Notes under the pieces: generated by a model
Database searches by the model: none
Told to the model about the DNA's origin: nothing
Seen by the model: the letters and a program-made list of their open reading frames with translations, nothing else
Part shown: piece after piece, positions 52,614 through 59,513 of the stretch
Numbering within the stretch: position 1 is the stretch's first letter
How the letters are laid out: every line of letters begins with the position of its first letter
Translations under genes and position numbers: made by a program
NCBI RefSeq assembly: GCF_000243255.1
Contig: NZ_CM001436.1
Location: 248,692-312,691 of the forward strand
DNA from: Methanoplanus limicola DSM 2279
GTDB lineage: Archaea > Halobacteriota > Methanomicrobia > Methanomicrobiales > Methanomicrobiaceae
Direction: 5' to 3'
DNA: 64,000 nt

Positions 52614-52916
52614 ATGGCCGCAGAAGCTGAACCCAAAGTCGCGAAGGCATATGACCGCTTACGTGATATGAGTGAAGATGAAGAGAGCAGAAGGGCATAT
52701 GAAGAGAGAATAACCGAGATAATCGAGGTTGATCTCAGGATGCAGGCAGCTGAGGAGAGAGGAGAAATCAGAGGAGAAATAAAAGGAAGAGAAGAAGGGA
52801 TTATTAATACTGCAAAGAACCTGATACTGCTTGGAATGAACGATGATATTATAATAAAAGCAACTAAGTTATCTCCGGAAAAGATTTCTCAACTTAGATC
52901 TGAAGTTGGGCCATAA
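52614..52916 (+). CDS. Stand-alone Rpn C-terminal protein A
   Basis: 100 residues from ATG 52614 with AAAGGAGG eight bases before it. Rpn-like DNA starts just upstream at ~52545 (NNPEIPWLMFLNAA), so the nuclease half is missing. The end (one GREEG unit, INTAKNLILLGMNDD ... LRSEVGP) is that of copy 1, not of copy 3 next to it. Probably translated as a short Rpn-S-like protein; role as inhibitor of Rpn is inference. Confidence 0.7.
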   Translation: MAAEAEPKVAKAYDRLRDMSEDEESRRAYEERITEIIEVDLRMQAAEERGEIRGEIKGREEGIINTAKNLILLGMNDDIIIKATKLSPEKISQLRSEVGP

Positions 52917-52949
52917 AGCCATCTGCAAAATCCCTTTCGGGACTTATAT

Positions 52950-53085
52950 TTTTCTAACCGGCAATATTACCTGCTTAAACCTGTGAAATACACAAAGCAA
53001 TTGATGACAAGAGAAGGGAAGGACCCTTCCCTTCTACGCACTCCATTTGAAATATGGTCACAGAATAGCAGGCCAGGCACCCATT
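52950..53085 (+). repeat. Multi-hairpin dispersed repeat, copy E14
   Basis: Near-identical to E7, again running directly into an rpn start codon; stem A AGAAGGGAAGG/CCTTCCCTTCT is intact. The duplicated block reaches back into the preceding C-module (from about 52800 here and 43760 at E7). Confidence 0.85.
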
Positions 53086-53091
53086 TTTATC

Positions 53092-54018
53092 ATGACAAAA
53101 CGTAACTTCCCACCTAAAATAGCCACACCGGATGGCTCCTTCATCATGTCTCCAAAAAACGACTTTGCCTTTAGGCTGTTATTTGGAGATGAGAAGAACA
53201 AAGAGATCACAATAGCCTTTCTAAGGGCCATGCTTCAGATCCCAATTGAAGACATCAAAATTAAAGATCCCTTTCTTCTTAAGCAGAAGGCCGGAGATAA
53301 AACCGGAATACTGGACATCAGGATAGTCCTGGATTCAGGGGTTCAGGTGGATGTGGAAATTCAGTTGAGGGATCATCCGGCAATAAGGAGGAGAATTCTG
53401 TATTATAATTCAAAGCTGTATACATCACAGATCTCAGCAGGAGACGGGTATCACCTGCTTAATAAGACTATATCTCTGGTTATTCTCGATTATAACCTCC
53501 TTGATATTGAATATATGCATACTATTTTCAGGCCTTCTGACCTGAGGTACGGGATAGAACTGGCAGATGCCCAGGAAGTGCACATTGTCGAACTACCAAA
53601 ACTTAAATATCATCAGGAACATAATAAGGACGATCCGGAAATCCCGTGGCTAATGTTTTTAAACGCAGCAACAAAGGAGGAATTAATAATGGCCGCAGAA
53701 GCTGAACCCAAAGTCGCGAAGGCATATGACCGCTTACGTGATATGAGTGAAGATGAAGAGAGCAGAAGGGCATATGAAGAGAGAATAACCGAGATAATCG
53801 AGGTTGATCTCAGGATGCAGGCAGCTGAGGAGAGAGGAGAAATCAGAGGAGAAATAAAAGGAAGGGAAGAAGGGAGAGAAGAAGGGAGAGAAGAAGGAAT
53901 TATCCATGACGCAAAAAAAATGATCTCACTTGGGATGGATGATGACATTATAATGAAAATCACAGAACTTCCGGCAGAAAAAATAGCCCGGCTAAGGTCC
54001 GAAGAAGAGTCTGAGTGA
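53092..54018 (+). CDS. rpn: Rpn-family PD-(D/E)XK nuclease, copy 4
   Basis: 308 residues from ATG 53092 (frame is open to 53047 through hairpin repeat DNA). Nuclease part nearly the same as copy 3; the C-module has three GREEG units and ends IHDAKKMISLGMDDD ... LRSEEESE. Catalytic D...ExQ present. Followed by two C-module ORFs in tandem. Confidence 0.92.
   Translation: MTKRNFPPKIATPDGSFIMSPKNDFAFRLLFGDEKNKEITIAFLRAMLQIPIEDIKIKDPFLLKQKAGDKTGILDIRIVLDSGVQVDVEIQLRDHPAIRRRILYYNSKLYTSQISAGDGYHLLNKTISLVILDYNLLDIEYMHTIFRPSDLRYGIELADAQEVHIVELPKLKYHQEHNKDDPEIPWLMFLNAATKEELIMAAEAEPKVAKAYDRLRDMSEDEESRRAYEERITEIIEVDLRMQAAEERGEIRGEIKGREEGREEGREEGIIHDAKKMISLGMDDDIIMKITELPAEKIARLRSEEESE
53673..53691 (+). 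promoter_or_regulatory. Internal ribosome site and ATG in rpn copy 4
   Basis: AAAGGAGG (53673-53680) and ATG at 53689, codon 200; product would be 109 residues. Confidence 0.7.
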
Positions 54019-54180
54019 GAAACCGGAATTAATCCAGAATCCTCAGGAAATATATTTTTTTAAAGATTCCATTGTCCTTTGCGTACCCTATGACCTTTTA
54101 GATTTCCAGATATTCATATAGGGCTAATAAAGACAATCCCGAAGTACCTTTGAATGATGTTTCTTAATGCAGCAACAAAG

Positions 54181-54317
54181 GAGGCTGTTGCACGGTTATT
54201 TTTTGTAGATAATAAGATAATTTTATTTGGCAAACGGATATTTTTTTGACAATTTTTAACCAATAAATACAAATAATTTATCATCAGTCCATCAAATTTT
54301 ATTCACGCAACAGCCTC
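54181..54317. mobile_element. MITE copy 3, inserted in an rpn C-module ribosome site
   Basis: 137 bp, ends GAGGCTGTTGC/GCAACAGCCTC, target duplication AAAG (54177-54180, 54318-54321). The target is the AAAG of AAAGGAGG; the right-hand duplicate restores the complete AAAGGAGG in front of ATG 54334. Uninterrupted site at 54810. Confidence 0.93.
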
Positions 54318-54333
54318 AAAGGAGGAATTAATA

Positions 54334-54651
54334 ATGGCCGCAGAAGCTGAACCCAAAGTCGCGAAGGCATATGACCGCTTACGTGATATGAGTGAAGATG
54401 AAGAGAGCAGAAGGGCATATGAAGAGAGAATAACCGAGATAATCGAGGTTGATCTCAGGATGCAGGCAGCTGAGGAGAGAGGAGAAATCAGAGGAGAAAT
54501 AAAAGGAAGGGAAGAAGGGAGAGAAGAAGGAATAATCCATAACGCAAGAAAAATGATTTCACTTGGAGTGGATGATGATTTCATAATGAAGATCACAGAA
54601 CTTCCGGCAGAAAAAATAGCCCGGCTAAGGTCTGAAGAAAAGTCTGAGTGA
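54334..54651 (+). CDS. Stand-alone Rpn C-terminal protein B
   Basis: 105 residues from ATG 54334, ribosome site AAAGGAGG at 54318-54325 rebuilt by the MITE target duplication. Two GREEG units, then IHNARKMISLGVDDDF and LRSEEKSE. Only ~35 bp of rpn sequence remain upstream of the MITE. The MITE may now supply the upstream region. Confidence 0.7.
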   Translation: MAAEAEPKVAKAYDRLRDMSEDEESRRAYEERITEIIEVDLRMQAAEERGEIRGEIKGREEGREEGIIHNARKMISLGVDDDFIMKITELPAEKIARLRSEEKSE

Positions 54652-54825
54652 GAACCCGGAATTAATCCAGAATCCTCAGGAAATATATTTTTTTAAAGAT
54701 TCCATTGTCCTTTGCGTATCCTATGACCTTTTAGATTTCCAGATATTCATATAGGGCTAATAAAGACAATCCCGAAGTACCTTTGAATGATGTTTCTTAA
54801 TGCAGCAACAAAGGAGGAATTAATA

Positions 54826-55116
54826 ATGGCCGCAGAAGGAAAACCCAAAGTCGCGAAGGCATATGACCGCTTACGTGATATGAGTGAAGATGAAGAGAGC
54901 AGAAGGGCATATGAAGAGAGAATAACCGAGATAATCGAGGTTGATCTCAGGATGCAGGCAGCTGAGGAGAGAGGAGAAATAAAAGGGAGAGAAGAAGGAA
55001 TTATCCATGACGCAAAAAAAATGATTTCACTTGGGATGGATGATGACATTATAATGAAGATCACAGAACTTCCGGCAGAAAAAATAGCCAGGCTAAGGTC
55101 TGAAGTTGAGCTATAA
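54826..55116 (+). CDS. Stand-alone Rpn C-terminal protein C
   Basis: 96 residues from ATG 54826 with AAAGGAGG at 54810-54817; an in-frame ATG at 54787 (MFLNAATKEEL) is less likely as start. One GREEG unit, ending LRSEVEL. The ~150 bp before it repeats the DNA after copy 4 (54019-54170), so B and C arose by tandem duplication. Confidence 0.7.
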   Translation: MAAEGKPKVAKAYDRLRDMSEDEESRRAYEERITEIIEVDLRMQAAEERGEIKGREEGIIHDAKKMISLGMDDDIIMKITELPAEKIARLRSEVEL

Positions 55117-55199
55117 AGGCATCTGGAAAATCTCTTCAGGAAATTCATATTTTCCTAACCGGCAATATTGTGTGTATATCCTGCCTCATTTGAACATTA

Positions 55200-55218
55200 A
55201 TTCAGTTTGACACTGAAC
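55200..55218. repeat. GTTCAGT box, opposite orientation
   Basis: ATTCAGTTTGACACTGAAC, reverse complement of the box at 50143. A third partial copy (gtgttcagtttgac) is near 55448. 55117-55480 holds no gene. Confidence 0.55.
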
Positions 55219-55485
55219 ACCAAAGTCCGGCAGTACCGAAACAGTCTTTTGCTGACATTGAACACCTGCCACAACGGATATATCCTGTATCATAAGTCAA
55301 CTGTCAAAGGCCGACCACAGTAGGCACTCTATCAAATCGGCCGCATTTCACCCTGTAAGCACAAATATCATTATAAGACACCGGTAAGCATATAACTTTC
55401 AGGAAACTCCACTTTAAGACCTGAACTGTTCAATATCTCCGGAAAGGGTGTTCAGTTTGACCGGACTAACTGTTCAGTTCTTCCC

Positions 55486-55740
55486 GGAATATAAACGACA
55501 AAATGTTTGAGATTTATCGGATACAAACGACAAAATGTTTAAGATTTATCGGATACAAACGACAAATGTTTGAGATTTATCGAATATAAACGACAAATTG
55601 TTTAAGATTTATCGGATACAAACGACAAAATGTTTAAGATTTATCGGATACAAACGACAAATGTTTGAGATTTATCGAATATAAACGACAAATTGTTTAA
55701 GATTTATCAAATATAAACTACACAATCATTAATTATATCG
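55486..55740 (+). repeat. Array of eight 31-33 bp tandem repeats
   Basis: Units start near 55486, 55519, 55551, 55582, 55614, 55646, 55677 and 55709, each like ggatacaaacgacaaaatgt plus ttaagatttatc. Units 2-4 and 5-7 form a repeated triplet of about 95 bp. There are no spacers, so this is not CRISPR. Iteron- or protein-binding-like array; flanking DNA to 55951 has no gene. Confidence 0.92.
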
Positions 55741-55951
55741 TCCATAAACAATGAAATACTATGCATGACCAGGGCAGATAAATATGCTAAGGATACGTTC
55801 AAAAATAATCAATGCATATAGTCTTAATGTATAAAATAATCCAAATGTGAGGATTTAAGGTTCAATTTGATCATTTACCTTTTGAAATGAGCGAAAGCAA
55901 AGAGACTACAAAAGAAGTACAGAAATTCCGGTAAAAAAAATAATATTACTC

Positions 55952-56500
55952 TCACCATTCAGAAGGCCCCTTCTCCTCTAAAATATCTGCAAGAAGTTTT
56001 ACCTGTTTCTCATCACTAATCTTTTTCTCCCACTCTTTCTTTATCCAGAAAAACTTGTCATGACAGAAATCAGGAATCTCCTCAAGAACATCTGAACTGT
56101 ATTCCTTTTCAAATTTATACAGTCCATAAAGAATTCCGGCACAGTAATCACGGGACTGATCGGGCATTCCCCTCTCAATGTATTTATTCATCTCCATAAC
56201 ATATTCGTCAGTTATCTCCTCAAGCATCTCATATGCCCTCTCACCGGGGTAAATATAACCGTCACGTGTTCTCCCGGAACTGTCCCAGACCTCTTCAACA
56301 TTCAGGCAGTCAAGTTCATCTGCAAGAGACTCTGCAATATCATCAGTATCAACATCACATAACAGACCTTCTGCAATCTCTTCAGCATAAGCTCTTATAT
56401 CAGGATATTCACGGATTATATTATAAAGTACAGTGCTCCTCCCGGACAGGTCAAGGGAATCAAGGAGAGGTGTTGAGGCAGTCTTCTTTTTTCCGGCCAT
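55952..56500 (-). CDS. Hypothetical protein, paralogue of 57365-57913
   Basis: 182 residues, helical, acidic with a basic start MAGKKKTASTPLLD. Regions: IIREYPDIRAYAEEIAEGLL, VWDSSGRTRDGYIYPGE, YIERGMPDQSRDYCAGILY. No membrane segment. Very close to the gene at 57365, the two flanking a HicBA pair, so the block probably duplicated. Family not recognised; the alpha-helical repeats resemble tails of some SWIM-type proteins, which is weak evidence. Confidence 0.75.
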   Translation of the reverse strand: MAGKKKTASTPLLDSLDLSGRSTVLYNIIREYPDIRAYAEEIAEGLLCDVDTDDIAESLADELDCLNVEEVWDSSGRTRDGYIYPGERAYEMLEEITDEYVMEMNKYIERGMPDQSRDYCAGILYGLYKFEKEYSSDVLEEIPDFCHDKFFWIKKEWEKKISDEKQVKLLADILEEKGPSEW

Positions 56501-56644
56501 AATAATTAGTTTTAACTCCGACAGAATATATTCATTTTCAAAAAATCAGACTGGCATGCAAATGGTCATGAAAACTGATCCACTTTTAGCCAGAAGTAAC
56601 AGACTCAGGATGCTCCGGTGCATTCTCCCAAATATAGTGAAGCT

Positions 56645-56716
56645 GGTGAAGTTCTCAGAAAAGCAAAGTATCATCTCTTAGAGGAAGAAGCAGAAAAGCT
56701 AAAGAAGGAAATTTAA
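56645..56716 (+). pseudogene. vapB: vapB 3' remnant
   Basis: GEVLRKAKYHLLEEEAEKLK then KEI-stop, matching the tail of VapB at 36035. Frame before it is decayed. No toxin follows. Confidence 0.8.
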
Positions 56717-56749
56717 TGTAATGTGGGGTGAATCCATTTGAGCAATTGA

Positions 56750-56977
56750 TTAGAGAAGATCGTTGAATTCTTCAACAGTTAAACCGGCCTGTTTTAGAAT
56801 ATGTGAAAGAGTTGAACGTTTCAATGGTTTGTGTGCAGGAACAGTTATTTTCAGAGTTTTATTATGCAGATGTTTTTGCAGACGCATGTGACTGCCTCTT
56901 TGTCTGACAACAACAAAACCATATCTCTGAAGAGCAACAATTAGTCTGTCATAATTAACTGAAGGTACTTTATCCAT
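56750..56977 (-). CDS. hicA: HicA-type toxin
   Basis: 75 residues. VNYDRLIVALQRYGFVVVRQ and RGSHMRLQKH (catalytic His in GSHM), then ITVPAHKPLKRSTLSHILK and AGLTVEEFNDLL. Typical HicA dsRBD-like RNase. Encoded after hicB on the same strand with an 82-base gap, so both may share a promoter upstream of hicB. Confidence 0.92.
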   Translation of the reverse strand: MDKVPSVNYDRLIVALQRYGFVVVRQRGSHMRLQKHLHNKTLKITVPAHKPLKRSTLSHILKQAGLTVEEFNDLL

Positions 56978-57059
56978 TGGAAATACCGGAAAAATTAAAA
57001 ATCAAGGGGCAATGCACCTACAATTATCTAATGCCTGAATGGAATGATAATTCCCTGAT

Positions 57060-57263
57060 TTACACAGCGATCTCTACCTGTTCTGCATTATCATTCAATA
57101 ACATATCATCAGGAACAGGTTCGAGATATAATGCAATGGCCTCCCTGATATTTTTAAGTGCCTCTTCTCTTGTATCTCCCTCACTTATGCAGCCTGGCAG
57201 AGATGGCACATAAACAGTATATCCTCCTTCATCACCTGGCTCAAGAATGACACGAAGATTCAT
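57060..57263 (-). CDS. hicB: HicB-type antitoxin
   Basis: 67 residues. LRVILEPGDEGGYTVYVPSL, PGCISEGDTREEALKNIREA, then IALYLEPV: the UPF0150/HicB N-terminal domain. No DNA-binding C-terminal domain is present, so this is the short HicB form. Pairs with the HicA downstream. Confidence 0.92.
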   Translation of the reverse strand: MNLRVILEPGDEGGYTVYVPSLPGCISEGDTREEALKNIREAIALYLEPVPDDMLLNDNAEQVEIAV

Positions 57264-57364
57264 GATAGTAATTATAATTCCGGGAACTTATAATTTATCA
57301 TAAAATCAAATATCTGCCGTAATCCCTGCCGGTCTAATATTTCATGTGAAAGATTATGTTCATC

Positions 57365-57913
57365 TCACCATTCTGCCATTCCCTTCTCCTCTAAAATATC
57401 TGCCAGAAGTTTTACCTGTTTATCATCGCCAATCTTTTTCTCCCACTCTTTTCTAATCCATGAAAACCTGTCATGACAATAATCAGGAGTCTCCTCAAGA
57501 ACATCTGAATGGTAATCTTTTTCAAATTTATACAGCCCATAAAGAATTCCGGCACAGTAATCACGGGACTGATCGGGCATTCCCCTCTCAATGTATTTAT
57601 TCATCTCCATAACATATTCATCAGTTATCTCCTCAAGCATCTCATATGCCCTCTCACCAGGATCAACATAACCATCACGTGTTCTCCCGGAACTGTCCCA
57701 GACCTCTTCAACCTTCAGGTAGTCAAGTTCATCAGCAAGAGACTCTGCAATATCATCAATATCAACATCACATAACAGACCTTCTGCAATCTCTTCAGCA
57801 TAAGCTCTGATATCAGGATATTCACGGATTATGTTATAAAGAACAGTGCTCCTCCCTGACAGGTCAAGGGAATCAAGCAGGGGTGTTGAGGCAGTCTTCT
57901 TTTTTCCGGCCAT
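57365..57913 (-). CDS. Hypothetical protein, paralogue of 55952-56500
   Basis: 182 residues from ATG 57913; the frame extends upstream to 57991 but the paralogue starts at the equivalent ATG with the same MAGKKKTASTPLLD. Differences are scattered (YVDPGE, DYHSDVLEETPDYCHD, end GMAEW). Function unknown. Confidence 0.75.
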   Translation of the reverse strand: MAGKKKTASTPLLDSLDLSGRSTVLYNIIREYPDIRAYAEEIAEGLLCDVDIDDIAESLADELDYLKVEEVWDSSGRTRDGYVDPGERAYEMLEEITDEYVMEMNKYIERGMPDQSRDYCAGILYGLYKFEKDYHSDVLEETPDYCHDRFSWIRKEWEKKIGDDKQVKLLADILEEKGMAEW

Positions 57914-58134
57914 AATTATTAATTTTGACTCTGCCAGAAAATAACTATTTCCAATTATCGCAATAACTTCATTATCGATGTTAAATCTCATTCCAGGAAA
58001 TTCCCTCAGCTTTTAGCAGTAATATTACAAAAACCTGTGAGAGATTATAACTTTCATGGCTGTGATTACAGGTCCTGTCTGCTATATATCAACACAGAGA
58101 TAATGGTCATGATGCAGGTATTTTTCCGGATGAC

Positions 58135-58479
58135 TCAGATAAGAATACCCTCATCAAGGATTGTACAGACAAAAGAGTTCTGTCGCTTTAGCATCTCACC
58201 AAACTCTTCCTTTGTATAGCATATGGCCTCAACCGGAAGTTCGGTCATCTCCATAATCTCACCGGGCCTTTTATGAAAACGCTCCTTAAAGTCTGCAACT
58301 ACAAGGAGATCGACATCACTTGCCTCATTATAGTCCCCCCGTGCAACAGAGCCGTAAAGTATTATTCTCTCAACATTCCACCTTAAGCGAATTTTTCCTG
58401 CAAGTCTCTTTATTTCCAGTTTCAGGCTTTCAAAACTTCCTTCACTTTCTTCAATATTAATTCTGCACATCTGATACAT
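58135..58479 (-). CDS. MNT-type nucleotidyltransferase (HEPN partner)
   Basis: 114 residues. ILYGSVARGDYNEASDVDLL is the minimal nucleotidyltransferase motif (GS..RG...SDxDL) with its metal-binding Asp pair. It overlaps the HEPN gene by 58 bases, though a later start (e.g. ATG 58470) is possible. In HEPN/MNT modules the MNT protein inactivates the HEPN RNase, in studied cases by AMPylation. Confidence 0.9.
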   Translation of the reverse strand: MYQMCRINIEESEGSFESLKLEIKRLAGKIRLRWNVERIILYGSVARGDYNEASDVDLLVVADFKERFHKRPGEIMEMTELPVEAICYTKEEFGEMLKRQNSFVCTILDEGILI

Positions 58480-58829
58480 TCTTCTGCATCCTCCTCCTCA
58501 AAATATTCTGACGGTGTCAAATCACTGACTATACTATCGGGATATCTGGTACTCATATAATAACCATCAAGAACTTTGCCCTCTTTTCTGAGATCTAAAA
58601 AAGATTCATCCAGTTTTCCGGTCTTTTTAATGAGATCAAATACTGAATAGGTCAGAATTTTCCTGTACCCTCTCCCGTAAAGAACAGATTTTAAGGCCTT
58701 CTCAGCACTTTGCTGTGCCTGAAAACATGCCCAGTTGAAATCAGATGTGCTGACACTGTTCCCTGCACTTTTAAGATCTCCTTCAGCCTGTTTTAGCCAC
58801 TTAAAAGCTTCATGGAGATTATTCTCCAT
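58422..58829 (-). CDS. HEPN-domain protein
   Basis: 135 residues: AFKWLKQAEGDLKSAGNSV and FNWACFQAQQSAEKALKSVL are the helical HEPN core. The usual R-x4-6-H RNase motif is not obvious (GYYMSTRYPDSI in its place), so it is nearer to the non-toxic 'DUF86-unlike' HEPN group with RYPD. It forms a unit with the MNT gene. Confidence 0.88.
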   Translation of the reverse strand: MENNLHEAFKWLKQAEGDLKSAGNSVSTSDFNWACFQAQQSAEKALKSVLYGRGYRKILTYSVFDLIKKTGKLDESFLDLRKEGKVLDGYYMSTRYPDSIVSDLTPSEYFEEEDAEECIRCAELILKKVKEVLKA

Positions 58830-58830
58830 G

Positions 58831-59316
58831 TTACTTCCTTTTTAGCTCCTCAATAATCTCAATCTCTTCCCGGAGTTCAGGCGGAAGCACACTCTTTGGA
58901 ACAATCATGCCGTCTATCATCACAAAGCTGTTAAACGGATTCTTCTCACGCATTCTTCCGGTGGAGAACTCATCATCAAAATAAGACATCTTAAACAGAT
59001 CACGGATTACTTTGGACTTCTGTGAGGTCGTGCTCTTCTTTGTCCCGAAATAATCGCATATATCATCCGCAGTCGCATACGGCTGTGTATTTTTATCAAA
59101 GAGAAAATTAATGCTCCCCAGTGCATAAATAACAGATGCAGCCCATATATCCATTCTTCCGGTCATGAAAGGAACAGTCCTCTTCCTCGACATCTTACGG
59201 ATCAGCTTCTCACAGAGTTCTTTGTACTCCTCATCCAGGCATTCATCGCAGAACCCGGCTGTCATCTCAATGAGCTGTTCAGTCTTCTCCTTTACCGCTT
59301 CCTTATCCTTTGCCAT
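58831..59316 (-). CDS. DUF6398-like protein
   Basis: 161 residues. TAGFCDECLDEEYKELCEKL, RMDIWAASVIYALGSINFLF and ADDICDYFGTKKSTTSQKSK match DUF6398, with an HTH-like segment in the last. One base separates its stop from the HEPN start region, so it is probably the first gene of that operon. Function unknown, perhaps regulatory. Confidence 0.72.
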   Translation of the reverse strand: MAKDKEAVKEKTEQLIEMTAGFCDECLDEEYKELCEKLIRKMSRKRTVPFMTGRMDIWAASVIYALGSINFLFDKNTQPYATADDICDYFGTKKSTTSQKSKVIRDLFKMSYFDDEFSTGRMREKNPFNSFVMIDGMIVPKSVLPPELREEIEIIEELKRK

Positions 59317-59513
59317 GTTATCATTATTATATCAGTTTTGTTGAATACAAAATAATTACTGAAACAATAACATTAATACGAAGCCACAGCAACATTCATT
59401 CGGCTAAACAATAGGATTATTTTTAATTATTATCTTCAGTCATAGACAATAAATGATACATTTTGTAGTCAACATAAGAACATATTAAATAGTCTGCAGA
59501 AACATTATCTGTA

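Noticed and set aside
55486-55740. Possible CRISPR array
   Set aside because: Units of ~32 bp are directly adjacent with no unique spacers, and no cas genes are in the window.
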